Shown here: positions 10,386-21,934 of the stretch, piece by piece
Position numbering within the stretch: position 1 is the stretch's first letter
Layout of the letters: every line of letters begins with the position of its first letter
Translations under genes and position numbers: made by a program
Notes under the pieces: generated by a model
Seen by the model: the letters and a program-made list of their open reading frames with translations, nothing else
Database searches by the model: none
Told to the model about the DNA's origin: nothing
Origin: Pohlia nutans
Lineage: Eukaryota > Streptophyta > Bryopsida > Bryales > Mniaceae
Assembly: GCA_022496805.1 (NCBI GenBank)
Contig: CM040085.1
Span: 28,673,811 to 28,737,810, forward strand
DNA length: 64,000 bases
Direction of reading: 5' to 3'

Positions 10386-12116
10386 GGTGAACTTCTTTTT
10401 GTATCTGATTCGCAGAAATACTCAATCCTTGCTACACTGCTTCAGAAATTCTAAGAAAATCAAGAACTCTACAGACTGTTGCTGAAAGCTACAAACAATC
10501 TACCTGTGTACGTCGATCTAAACCAGCTCACGATAACTCTTCACTACCACCAGAAGTGACACAATAAATTTACTAACAGAGCGTAAAATTTATAAAATAT
10601 AACGATCTTCTAAACAGAGCGCCTAGAATTCAGTTCCTAATATATGAATTTATGAAGATCTCATCAAAGCCACGCGTTTCACACGCATTTGCAAACAGAA
10701 AAAAAAAAACTCATACAAGGACACAAAATCTCTGAACACATGAGTTCAAGAAAATAAATTGTGGCGTTCCACACGAAAGCAGAAACTCACGTCGTAGCTA
10801 AAGGAAACAACAAGATTTCAAACAGATCGAGCAGACGCATTCAGCTGTGAAATAATTTCCAAGAGAAATTCAATGTCCAGAAAGTAGCACTGTCTTAGTT
10901 TCCTCAGCCTGATCTAAAGTAGATTCAGTAATTTTAATTCTTTCAAATCTTGCGTTTCTGCAATAAGACTCTGCAGTAGCAAGCACTTCGCTAAATAAGT
11001 CCGTAAACTACAGCTATTTAAGTAAAATTGCCTGCGCTAACTCAACATACAATTCCTGCTACAGATCTTGAAGCAGATCTGTCACAACAATAATCAATAA
11101 ATAATTATACGAAATAATTAACAGAGAGCGAACGACGAGCAGGTCATGGCCAGAGTATGCAGAGCAAACCAGCACCCCCGATGGAGCAGGCAATTCAGTA
11201 GAACGAGAAGGTGATGGTGAAGGCGCTGGCTGCGTCTGTGCAAGAGACGGAAGCGAGGAGCGACTACATAGTGTACGCAAACGGCAGAGGCCAAGGGAGG
11301 AATATACTAGGGCTGGGGCCCAGACGCTCAATAGCCATGGATTCCTGCTCTTTCCAACGCCATGCAACGAGAGCTGAGAGCCGATCAAACTCCAGACTGG
11401 CAGACGCCGGCAGACTTTCTATTCGGACGGCTCTCGTGAGGCCCCCGCCCTGACGCTGCCAGCCGCGCCACCCAGGCTCGGTCCGTCTATATTGTGTTTA
11501 CCAGGACGGCTTACTAATCTCACACTAATTACCAACTAAACGCCTTAATGTAATTTCCTTTCTAGAATCAGTAATAAGCTCCTCTATAGAGAAATTCGTA
11601 AAGTCCTGAGATCTCAGGCTTCCGGTACTGCGTCAGTAAAAATTCTGGCTCACAAGACAATAAAAGTAGGACTGTCGGGCTCCAAAAATAAAAACCGGAT
11701 GAGTTATATTTCCGGAAAGTAAACATGGGTGAATGAGTTTGCTCCCGTGTCAAGGCGCGCCACCGGATACGCCGCCGGAGCTCGCCCAATAATGCACCAC
11801 AAGATTGAAATATGGCCGCCGCCAAGGATTGATCCTTGGACCTCGTGGCCCCAAGAGCCTCGTGGGCTTCCAAACTTAACCCGGCACACCTCTCTTGTGC
11901 TTGTGTGATGGACTTCTCGAATAACTGAAATATAAAGGATGCAGGACGGAGCTATGGATCAGTGATCCAGAGACTTTACGAATTTCTCTTATGAGTGAAA
12001 CCAATCCATTAAAGTGCGAGGAAAAAAAAAGGAGAGCAACAATCAGTCGGGGTCCCAAATAAGGGGTGGCATGCAAGTGAAATAAGCTCCTCTTGAGGAG
12101 TAACTAACTAATGTGA
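10386..12116. other. Upstream region of the glycosyltransferase gene
   Basis: Promoter and 5' UTR of the minus-strand gene must lie here. The segment 11120-11480 is clearly more GC-rich than its surroundings and could hold the transcription start, but no TATA box is convincing. 11500-11580 is a single diverged copy of the GGACGGCTCACTAAT tandem unit found at 15808-16289. 11755-11895 has a pol III B-box-like motif on the minus strand. I do not support any of the reading frames here as genes. Confidence 0.45.
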
Positions 12117-12120
12117 TTAA

Positions 12121-13030
12121 CCCCTAAATTTTCAGGACCGTATTCTCTCAAAAAACCATGAAAAACGCAGCATTTGGAAGTTGCAGAAGAAATCATATGT
12201 TTTTTAGTTTTTTCATCATTTAACCGTGAGATCTAATACCCAACTTGAATTTTCATGTGAGCACAAAATTTGAGAGCAAGATGACCATTAGATTCTTAGA
12301 TTATAAGGATCAAAGTTGCAAAAGAAGATTTTTTTGGGGTTCAATCCGGTGACAAATTTGAACTTTAGAAATTAATATCTTTTTTTTGAATGGGTTAGAA
12401 ATTCATTGAATAGCAAGGCCATGTTAACAATTGAGTTAAGTCTTCAAATATAAAATCTTGTAAGAAAAAAGCTCATATTAATTTTTTCATAAAACAATTA
12501 CTAGAAGTGGGTACAAAGTGAAAGGAAAAAGAAATTCATTAATAAGTTTGACATGGAATTGTAAAATGTCAATCTTAACGGTGAGAATGTTGTACTTGGA
12601 AATCTTCACCTAGTGCCTTCTATTTCATTAAAAAATATTGAAAATTGAGTTTAGAAATGAGCTTCAAAGTTTTTTTTGTCCAAACTGCCCAAAAAACAGA
12701 TCTCCTCATAACTTTTATCCCATTGCTCAAAATGGGTAGATTTAAAGCTTCATTTGTAGATAAAGATCAACCAATCATGAATCAAAAAAGAAATTTTGAA
12801 AAAGAGCAAAAAATTAAAAAAATCTCGCTGCCCGATCTCGCTTCAAAAACTTCAAATGCTTATAACATTTGCAATACTTATCGGAATGACATGAAACGAA
12901 GTGCGACATGTAGAGTGTAATTTTTGGAAGCTACACTGAAATTTTCATTGAAATTTTGAAAAATATGAGGTCGCTAGAGGCTGCCCAAAAAGTGGAACGA
13001 CCAGAATATGGTCGCTCAAAAATTTAGGGG
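12121..13030. mobile_element. TTAA-flanked inverted-repeat element, 910 bp (largest intact copy)
   Basis: The ends are TTAA|CCCCTAAATTTTCAG and CTCAAAAATTTAGGGG|TTAA, with sub-terminal complementarity at GACCGTATTCT and AGAATATGGTC. TTAA lies at 12117-12120 and 13031-13034. The interior has a weak open frame (12645-12920) without recognisable domain. The following AGAG element is inserted directly against its right TTAA. Confidence 0.9.
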
Positions 13031-13035
13031 TTAAT

Positions 13036-13390
13036 AGAGTTATCGGTAAAGTTAAAGGGGGGTATCATGTCTCATGCCCGGAGTTTGCAGCTTTAAAAAA
13101 GTATTTTTTGTACTTGTCAGTCAGAGGCCACCAAACACTTGCTCTAGGTGAGCATGAGGGTCGGTGTGGGAGCACAGATAGATTCCCTCTTGGGAACTTG
13201 AGTGCGGTGTGGGGGAGCTTCTCTTGCATTGGTGAGGTGCAAGGTTTGAATCTCCCTGACAACGTAGAGCCTTATGATGGGTCGTAAAAAAAGAGCCAAA
13301 ACTCGTTTTTGCAACCTTTCAAGCTAAAATCCGGTTTTGCCCTGTCTTTCTTCTTGGGGAAATGTTTTGTTCTACTTTACGGATAATTCT
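13036..13390. mobile_element. AGAG-ended inverted-repeat element, 355 bp, AAT target duplication
   Basis: It starts AGAGTTATCGGTAAAGT and ends ACTTTACGGATAATTCT, flanked by AAT (13033-13035, 13391-13393). Length and interior match 4397-4751, including the B-box-like AGGTGCAAGGTTTGAATCT at about 13229-13252. The left AAT overlaps the TTAA of the preceding element, so this copy landed at that element's edge. Confidence 0.88.
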
Positions 13391-13393
13391 AAT

Positions 13394-14023
13394 GGATCCT
13401 AGGTATCTCTTTAAGTAGAAATCACCATATAGTGTGGGTGGATAATTTTCGTGGATACATTCATCCATTTGGACAAATTTCTGTCCAATTTGGATGAATT
13501 TTACCACAATATTTTGACAATATATATTATTAGTAAAGCCTCTCGTAATTACCGTGGGCCACAATATACGGTGATTTTAGTGTAGTAAGAGGTTTCGATA
13601 ATGATATTCAATAGTGAACGTGTTGGTATGTTTATCCGTGTTAATGAATATGAACAAATTCATTTGAATGGCTTAGTGGTGATGATGGTAGTAAAAACCT
13701 TTTACTAGTGTCTTCCTCAACATTTTAGTATGTTTTTTCGTGGGATGAATTACCAATTTGACACTAATTACTACTTGCAATAAACATCCTATTATTAAAG
13801 CATCTTCAATGCAACCTTCCAGACCATCTGGCACTCAGTATTTTGCTAGATGATAAACATCCTGAAATAGCGTAGAGGGCAAGTAGGCACGCCACATTTG
13901 GAGAGTTTGGAGAGTCCTTCAAACCACTCTCTAAGATTAAATCTAAGTAGATTCTTGTACTTGATTGCACATTTGATAAAACCTTGTCCTATATTTTAAA
14001 CAAGTGAGGTTGTAATTGGTTCA
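13394..14023. other. Intergenic, nothing recognised
   Basis: About 630 bp of AT-rich DNA without repeats or coding potential that I can recognise. Confidence 0.5.
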
Positions 14024-14027
14024 TTAA

Positions 14028-14827
14028 CCCCTAAGCGTCCCTAGCTTTTTTGGGCTTAAAATCATCATTGCTTTTGATGTGTTATAGGTCTAAATGTAAG
14101 TGAGGTATATAAATCTCAACCGTACAATATTGTAATATACACGTTGTAGATCATGTGAATCAATTTTGGAGTCATTTGGCCATATAGATTGCAAGATCGT
14201 AGTGTTTTAGTGCTAAAAAAGGATGCTGAAATTTTCCTAGCAACACAGTTAGAGGTGAAATTCGTTTTCAAAATTACTCAAATGAAAAAACTTTCAACTG
14301 TAAAGTAGTTCAAAATCATCATATAAACAGATTGGTACCAAAAAAGCCTCATGAAAAAATTTAATGTGCCCTAAAATGGCCTTGCAATGTCAAAAAGTAG
14401 CCCGAAAAGTGACCCAGAAAGCAAAAAAAGTCCAAACTAGACCCGTGCACTAAAATGACTCCCAAATATTCATAACAACATGGATTGACATGAAACTTTT
14501 AACATGAAAACTAGACTTCAAGGGGAATTCAACCCAACAAGTTTTATTGAAAACGGACTTGAGATGAAGGAGATACAAGCCCCCAAAGTTGTTGCCATCA
14601 AAATTCACAAATACTGTCCATAAAAAAGATGCCTACTTTCAAATGATCACCAAAAATTCAATTTATCTCGGATTGATCTGAAATTTTTACCACACATTCC
14701 ATACATCATGCGGTTTGCTTTTCCAATATTTCATTAAAATCGCACACGTTTTGCAAAAGTTACAGCTCTTCAAAGGTGAATGTACCCCCAAAAACGTCCA
14801 AAATATGGACGTCGGTACGGTTAGGGG
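14028..14827. mobile_element. TTAA-flanked inverted-repeat element, 800 bp
   Basis: The ends are TTAA|CCCCTAAGCGTCC and ACGTCGGTACGGTTAGGGG|TTAA, with perfect TTAA at 14024-14027 and 14828-14831. The interior is AT-rich without a recognisable transposase. Confidence 0.88.
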
Positions 14828-14882
14828 TTAACTATATATCGTGCACGTATAGAGAGTGTGATTGTATTACTTGAAGTTGAAT

Positions 14883-15303
14883 TAAGGTGGTTACCCCATT
14901 CCCAACTGATTAAGAAATATAGATATGAGACATTGATATTATTTTGTATTATTAATTTTTAGAGTTAGGCAAGAAGAAATAGATTTCAACACAAGTTGAA
15001 ACATAATTTTTGGATGAAGAATGAATTAGTTATAAATTTTCAAAGTTGAAGTATGACACATCCCATTCACATCACATAGGTAGAGTTGCTTTTGTCCAAA
15101 GAAGATTTGTATTGCACACACTAAAGATGCTTAAACCAACAACGACGAATCCATAACCACACTTACATATACTAAAACCAACAAGAGAGAACCCATTACC
15201 AACTGTAACTCATGCTACAACCAACATCATTGCAGCATTGATTGTGGAAAATACCCCTAGCTGTTGGTTTAAGGCGTCAGTTGGGAATGGAGTAACCACC
15301 TTA
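14883..15303. mobile_element. TA-flanked MITE with AGGTGGTTACC ends, 421 bp
   Basis: It starts TA|AGGTGGTTACCCCATTCC and ends AATGGAGTAACCACCT|TA. It is the same length as, and in inverted orientation to, the copy at 32319-32739 (shared TTTCAACACAAGTTGAAACA and GCTGTTGGTTTAAG). The coordinates given include the flanking TA. The TA duplication fits a Tc1/mariner-type transposase (inference). Confidence 0.88.
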
Positions 15304-15807
15304 CAGATGAAAGTGTATTTAAAGGGTGCTTTGAAGGGTCTAGATTAAGGATGCCCCTATTTCCTCACAGTGAATCAATAAATTCCTCTTGATAATTAAC
15401 TACACTAAATAGTCCAATTAGGTTGCCCGTCATTAATTTCTCAACATTTGACACTATAAATTTTTAAATTTATTCCGGATGTGTACAAATGAAAATATTT
15501 GTACAAAACTAGTCTATGGTGAGTTGAAGAATAATCTAAAGTAAGACCCTACACCGCCCATAGGAGTGGAACTTGTGACCTCTCCAATGCTAAAGGGGAG
15601 TTCCCACAAGTTCCTCCAAGCCTATGGCTCTATTCACAAAGGGACCAAGGGACTATTCATGTATAAGTCGTGTCAAAAATCACTTATATAAGATTGTTGA
15701 CTCTGCATAGACTCTGCATAGAGTCCTTGTTTTCAGTTAACTCAATTGTAATGGGATCATTGTAGATTCATAGGTGTGGTTGTGTGGGTTTTAGCATTCT
15801 TTTTGTT
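15304..15807. other. Intergenic, nothing recognised
   Basis: No gene or intact element is seen. A short direct repeat of AGACTCTGCAT lies near 15701-15725, and isolated TTCCTCTTGATAA motifs link it to the tandem array that follows. Confidence 0.45.
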
Positions 15808-16289
15808 GGACGGATCACTAACTTCGCACTAGTAATTAGTAACTAAATGTCTTATGGTTTCCTTAAGAGAATCAATTCCTCTTGATAACCATGCAATGCT
15901 CTTACTGTGAATTTCGTAGGTGTCTTCGTGTCATCTCAGCATGATTTTGTCGGACGGCTCACTGGTTTGACACTAATTATTTCTTAATTTTTTTTTTACT
16001 GTTTCCTTGTTTTATTGAATCAGTTCCTCTTGATAACTATGAAATGTGAATTTCACAGGTGTCTTCGTTCAAACTTAGCATGGTTTTGTCGGACGGCTCA
16101 CTAATTTCTTTTTTTTTTGACACGACGGCTCACTAATTTCACACTAATTACTGCTCAAGTTTCTTTACTGTTTCCTTGCTTTAATGAAGGAGTTCCTCTT
16201 GATAACCATGCAATGCAAATTTCATAGGCGTCTTTGTGTAAACTTATGCATGGTTTTGTAGGACGGCTCACTAATCTCACACTAAGTAC
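15808..16289. repeat. Tandem array of about 140-bp units (four copies)
   Basis: Units begin GGACGG(A/C)TCACTAA at 15808, 15952, 16091 and 16261 and share CACTAATTA, GTTTCCTT, TTCCTCTTGATAACCATG and CATGGTTTTGTC. Spacings are 144, 139 and 170 bp. The longest unit contains an extra poly-T and a partial duplication. A lone related unit sits at 11500-11580 upstream of the glycosyltransferase. Confidence 0.85.
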
Positions 16290-16450
16290 AGTTCCAAGCA
16301 GTTTTAAGCAGCTGCCAGAAGCTAAAAATCTGCTTAGTTGTAAGTTCTTAGCAGGGTTGGAATTAGTGTTTTTTTTTTTTTTTTTTTTTTTTGGCGATTT
16401 TTAGCTTCTGGCAGCTGCTTCTAAGAACTTAGAACTTAAAATTTGGAACT
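16290..16450. mobile_element. Foldback element with AGTTCCAA ends
   Basis: The left half AGTTCCAAGCAG...CAGCTGCCAGAAGCTA pairs with the right half TAGCTTCTGGCAGCTG...TTGGAACT around a poly-T run of about 24. It is inserted inside the last unit of the tandem array. A fragment of the same core lies at 5938-5978. No target duplication is clear. Confidence 0.75.
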
Positions 16451-16724
16451 TTCAGCCCTTTTCTAGCTGGCTAAATATATCATAAAGTGAACATTTTTAG
16501 AAAGAGCTAAACTTGTTCCTTTATCGTCAAAATACTTGTCCATGTTGACATACTTTCATTCATTTGAGAAAACAAATCATTCAATTATGACGACTTTCAT
16601 CTAAAATATAGATGAAAGTGCTATTATGTTTGTTTCATTGTTTGAAATATGAAAAATTGCAAGAAAAAAAAATCCTACTAAGTACTGACTAAATCTTGTA
16701 TTATTTCTTTAATTCATAGAATAA

Positions 16725-16787
<63 letters not shown>

Positions 16788-17368
16788 CAATAGTTTTAAT
16801 GATGGAAGTGTCTTCTTGAGTTTACATGCATGATCTATATTATTTAATAAACTAGGTTGGCCATGTTGAAATTTCACACAAGAGTTCGGCATAAGAGTTC
16901 CAATAGCCAGCGAAAATATCTTCATGAATTTGTATTACATAATAGATATAAAACTCAACTTTTTCCTCTTGATAAGTGTGTATTGCACTAGTGGTATTTG
17001 AAAATATCACAATTCTTCTACCTCTTAAATCGTGAATGGGTTATTTAGTTTTTGTTAGAGAAATTAAAAATTGTGCTTTGAAATTCAATGGCAAGGAATA
17101 TTGAATGGCATGGCCAACATGGTTTGGTCTTGATTTGACTTACCAACTCATGCCACTTCGTGGGCTGCTACTACTGCAAGTGAATGCAAAAAAGTTAGTT
17201 GAAGGAATAATTTTTTTCAAAGAACCAAACTCCTACAAGCTATAATAACATGTTTTAATGCAATAACAAGTTTGGTACCCTAATTATTATTAACACAAGA
17301 CAAATCCCCTATTTTTTACAAAACACCCCTAAGTGACCCTCCATCCGGATCCTTTTCAAATACTACTA
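16451..17368. other. Intergenic; (TTA)n microsatellite
   Basis: No gene is seen. It contains a 58-bp (TTA)n run at 16726-16783, which produces a poly-Asn reading frame on the minus strand that is an artefact. Confidence 0.6.
16726..16783. repeat. (TTA)n microsatellite, about 19 units
   Basis: Uninterrupted TTA trinucleotides. Confidence 0.96.
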
Positions 17369-17569
17369 CACTACTTTTGCTAATAGTGCATGTGGTACTA
17401 ATTCCAAAAACACACTCTATTTTACAAAATCATGAAATTGGCGAGGCCTGAAATTTTTACCGAGCGTCTGAAATCTTCATTTCGCATTGATGTCACATCT
17501 TAGTGTCACCTTCACTAATTACCCTCCCTTACTACAGACCCACCCTCACTGTTAGCAAAAATAGTAGTG
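17369..17569. mobile_element. CACTA-ended small element, 201 bp
   Basis: It begins CACTACTTTTGCTAATAGTG and ends CACTGTTAGCAAAAATAGTA plus GTG, an inverted repeat of about 22 bp with a small indel. The expected 3-bp target duplication is not preserved (CTA against TCC), so the exact ends are less certain than for the other CACTA copies here. Confidence 0.55.
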
Positions 17570-19359
17570 TCCTGTAGGGGTCTTATTAGTGTGAATCCTA
17601 GCATGATTTTGTCGGTGTCCCTCAGCTGCTAACTTGTCAGTAGTTCCTGTGTACGTTTCTCATTGCTGAATCCTAAACAGAGTGAGTTTTTCTGTTTGCT
17701 TCAAAATTCAAGACTCTCAGAGCTTTGAAATTGATGAATTGCAGGGATCAACTAATCACTAACACCAGTATTGTGGTCCATAAAATAACTTGGTCAGTGC
17801 TCTGATAACACTGTTGATATTAATTGGCAGAAAACCAGTTAGGTCGGTGAGGGAGATGGTTGTCATGTTTTCAAAGGAACCCAATTGAAAGGGACTCAGT
17901 TGAAAGGGAACTTGTTTTCAACTGTTTCCCCCTCCTTGTCCTTGGAGTCTGACTGAGTTGTATATATTCTTCTCTTTGATTTTTAATCACATTCACTCTT
18001 TTTTCTTTTCTTTTTTAATTTTAATTTATAAACAAATGACACACATTTCATCGCAAAGAACAAAATACACATCACCAGAGCTATACGGGATCACCGCCGG
18101 TGAGAGAAAGAAACCCACATGTTCACTTTTCAAAGAGAAAAAGAAAAGTTGAAAGGGACATAACTCTTTTTATAAGGCAAACTAACTAGTGTTCATTAAA
18201 GTCACTGAATTTAGGTTTTATTTATTATTACTTTTTTGGGCACAAATAAAGAGAATCCTTTACTGCAAGACGGATACAAATACAACAAGGTTCGGCCAAG
18301 AGTCAAGCAAGAAATAAAACAGAGAGAAAATTTTAGATTTTCTTTTTCAAAATGTTGTTCAAATACGAGTACAAAGGAAATTAAAACTAGTTTTGAAGCG
18401 GTGTTAGCCCAATTTCACATCTCTAAACTTCCTAGACAATGTAGAGTATCACATGACATTCAATAGTCAAGAGACTTTGCCTTCCCCCAATGAAATGATG
18501 TGGAATATTCCACATCATTTCATCCCTCACGAGGGATGATGAGGAATATCCCACATCATTTCATCCCTCACGAGGGATGAGGAGGAATATCCCACATCAT
18601 TTCATTGGGGCATCAGTAGCTATGAGGACACTTAGGGAGGCGAGGTATGACAAAGTCTCAAAGAAAGGCATAAAGGCTATTTAAAACCAGATAGGAGACG
18701 ATACTTATTTTCTTTATTTGTTTCAATAGTGACAACTAAAGTTAGTGTTTGTATTGTTTATTTGTATCAATAGTGCACAATGACTCTATGTCATGATTGA
18801 ATCTACTAAACAAATCTTATTATTTATCGTGTATTGTACCAACAATGACTCTTTGCATTCTTCACAATTCTTTTATCAAACACACTAACACACTCTTTGC
18901 ACTTTAGTATGAATGTTTTTATAAACAAAGATTTTTTATCTTATTAAACGACTACGAGATCTGTATTGACAAAAAGAATACTTTATTTGAATGGAAAAAA
19001 AAACTAGCCCATTTAGTGAATAAGTTGTATTTAGAAGTTACTGACAAACTGCAAGTAACTTATATATACAAACTTGCCCAAATTTTCCATTCATTTGTAA
19101 CGTGGATGAAGTTTCTTCATAGTGGATGGAGCCAAAAGGCACTTCCAATGAAGGCTATCGAATATTGTGTCACATGCAATAATGATTAGGAGCCGAAAGT
19201 TCTTGAAAACTATTAAAATTTTGTAGGAAATTGTGTAGATATAAGAATTATTATAATCCATTCACTAAACATTCTCTACCATTTTAGTAATTTCAACTAA
19301 AATTTCTCATCATCTGAGCAAGTTCAACAACTAATCCTAACCCTATGTTGCGATCACAA
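17570..19359. other. Intergenic; one strong palindrome
   Basis: No gene is recognised. It includes the palindromic repeat cluster at 18485-18610. Small reading frames (17958-18152, 18236-18466) have biased composition and no domain. Confidence 0.5.
18485..18610. repeat. Palindromic cluster, CCCCAATGAAATGATGTGG arms
   Basis: The outer arms CCCCAATGAAATGATGTGG and CCACATCATTTCATTGGGG are perfectly complementary. Between them a 43-bp unit with its own small palindrome (CCCTCACGAGGG) is tandemly repeated. The structure looks like a miniature foldback element that has expanded internally. Confidence 0.9.
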
Positions 19360-19363
19360 TTAA

Positions 19364-19820
19364 CCCCTAAATGCCTACAACCCTCTCCAAATTGGGCAGT
19401 TTTGTAAAGATGCATTATAAAATGCAATTAAAAGGGATATTTTGAACTTGATGTATGAATAAAAAAATTACATTATGAATTTTAGATTTATCCATACGGT
19501 TAAATCTATGATTGCAATCACCAATATTTTTGCATAAAATTTGAAACTTAAAATTCAAAAGTCATTTGTAATTCAATTATAAATACGATATTAACAATCT
19601 ATAGATGGAATTTGTTGTGATGGGTTGGAATGTAATACTCTGAGTGTAGTGTTTTTTGGAGATTTTTTGGTTGCTTAATTTTACGAGTTGATTTTTTCAA
19701 GAGCACTTTTGAACACTTTTGAACTAGATCTTAGAAATTTTTGGCGAATCACTGCAACATGATGCATAAGCATTCATTTTTTGGACGATGTACGGATTTC
19801 ATCTACGTTTTCATCTTAAA
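19364..19820. mobile_element. TTAA-type element, right end lost
   Basis: The left end TTAA|CCCCTAAATGCC and following about 450 bp match 31379-31956 in the same orientation and 20298-20865 in the opposite one. The terminal right segment is missing after about 19820. Two copies of this subfamily therefore lie head to head within 1.5 kb. Confidence 0.75.
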
Positions 19821-20125
19821 AAAAATTAATAGATATTAAGACTAGCAAGAATATAATGATTAATTTTTTTAGAATAAAATAGTTTTACCATAATAATCTT
19901 ATTTGAAGTATACCAATACAAGGAAAATTAAATTGAAATTGAAAAGCCTTAAAAATAATTTGGAAATATTTTTGATAAATAAAATTACTTGAAGTTGGAT
20001 AGCAACAATAACATGGTCCTAGGCCTTTAGAAGTTAATCTCAAATACGCAAGTAAAAAAATTTCATTGAAAACTAATAGTTTGTTATAGTAATTTTTACA
20101 ATTAAAGTTCATTATTAAAATGTAA

Positions 20126-20157
20126 TGTGTGTATATATGTGTATATATATATATATA

Positions 20158-20189
<32 letters not shown>
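20126..20189. repeat. Mixed (GT)n/(AT)n microsatellite
   Basis: Alternating runs of TATA and TGTG dinucleotides over about 64 bp. Confidence 0.95.
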
Positions 20190-20297
20190 ATTAATTTTGA
20201 TACATTTATTATATAAAGTTTCTTAAATGATTAATTTCAACTTCTATACATGTGGAATCTTAACTCTATATATTAAAATCCTTGACATGTTGATTAA

Positions 20298-20865
20298 CTC
20301 CTAACTGCCTATGCGTCCAATTTATGGATGATGTATAAAAGAAAACTTAGTTTTCTCATTCGTCATGCACTTTTTGCAATGAGGATTTTTTATTATAGAT
20401 TTTATGAAAAGTTAGCTTCATGTATGTGTGAATCAATTAGAAAGGGGATGCTTTGTGAAATTTTTATGCCTCATTTCATGTTGCAATGGTTCACCAAAAA
20501 TTTCTAAGACCTTGGTTCAAAAGTGCTCTTGAAAAAATCAATTCATAAAATTAAGCAACCAAAAAATCTCCAAAAGACACTACACTAAGAGCATTACATT
20601 TCAACCGATCACAACAAGTTTCATCCACAAGTTGTCAATATCTTATTCATAATCAAATTACAAAAGAATTTTGAATTTTAAGTTCCAAATTTTATACAAA
20701 AATATTGGTGATTACAATCATAAATCTAACCATACAGATAGAATCAAAAATTCATAATGTAAAACTTTTATTCATACATCAAGTTCAAAATATTCCTCTT
20801 AGTTGTATTTTATAATGCATCTTTGCAATTCCTTAAATCTAAAGAGGGTTGTGGGCATTTAGGGG
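20298..20865. mobile_element. TTAA-flanked inverted-repeat element, 568 bp
   Basis: The ends are TTAA|CTCCTAACTGCC and GGGCATTTAGGGG|TTAA, with TTAA at 20294-20297 and 20866-20869. It is in reverse orientation relative to 31379-31956 and shares its interior, for example TTAGAAAGGGGATG and the GTTGCAATG region. The first terminal base pairs are slightly degenerate. Confidence 0.87.
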
Positions 20866-20869
20866 TTAA

Positions 20870-21934
20870 AAGATGTCATCAAAAAAAATATTAGGGAAAA
20901 TTTGGAGCTTGACAAAGCCCCTTCCTTTTGATAGGATGGGACATTCTTTGGCAAATTAAAATTCCATAAACAAATGCCTTTGTTGACTACAATCTACCCT
21001 CGCTAACTATGATAGAATTGGGTGAAGTAATAGCTCTCCATTGCATATGAGCGTCACAGCTTTTATCACCACCACTATTCACCATTTGCAAGGCAAATCT
21101 TCATTACTCATGACATGTATGACTTTGACAATTAGAACTTGGATATAGTCTCCTCATGGTTTGATGTATTTTTAAAAATTACTCTTAAATTATCTTTTTA
21201 GTTCAATACTGAATGCAAAGTTGCCTAAAATCATAAAGTAGTAGTTGGAGTCTATATGAATATTTAACTAAATAAATAGATAGAAACTCCGGTCCTCTTT
21301 TGAGGCCGGCATGAATAAAGTGTCTCTTTGTAATATATATGACTCAGTGCCCACCATACAAAGGGCCATTGGAACAAGAACATTTGATTATCCTAAATAT
21401 TCACATATAAGTTGAATATTTCCTAGCACTTATACTTGCATATTAAAAAATGCCTTACTTATTTGTTTATGATTTGTAGGTCACTTAAAATTTAACACGT
21501 GTGCAATCACGGATTAATAAATTAATCACACGTATCTATATTTATAACAATAGCACAATTAAATTTAACTTTTAGCTGTATTAAAAGCCTTCAATAATAA
21601 GTCTAAATTAATCATTAAACTCCATAATATATTTTTTTGCTTTTATAACTCTTTATTTTCTACTTTGTAAACCAAAATCAACGTTGGATATTGACATGAC
21701 AATTCAAGATCAGCTTACTTCTTAAATTTGAAATCCATTAAACGTTCTTCTATTTCTATATTTTTATATATATTTTGATTGGTATGGTATTAACTCCAAA
21801 GGCCCTCTTAAAATTCAGTGACATATTATTGATAAGCTCTTAGGTGGATGAAACGCATATTTCCTACCAAAAAGAACAACTTTTTTATAGATGAAATTAA
21901 TTCAACTTGAATTGCATAGGCAACATAGGATGTA
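20870..21934. other. Intergenic, nothing recognised
   Basis: AT-rich DNA with no element ends or coding potential that I recognise. Confidence 0.5.

Noticed and set aside
11059..11453. Open frames on both strands in the GC-rich patch upstream of the glycosyltransferase
   Set aside because: No domain, low complexity, overlapping on opposite strands. GC-rich DNA has few stops by chance.
16701..16925. Poly-Asn reading frame
   Set aside because: It is the translation of the (TTA)n run on the minus strand.
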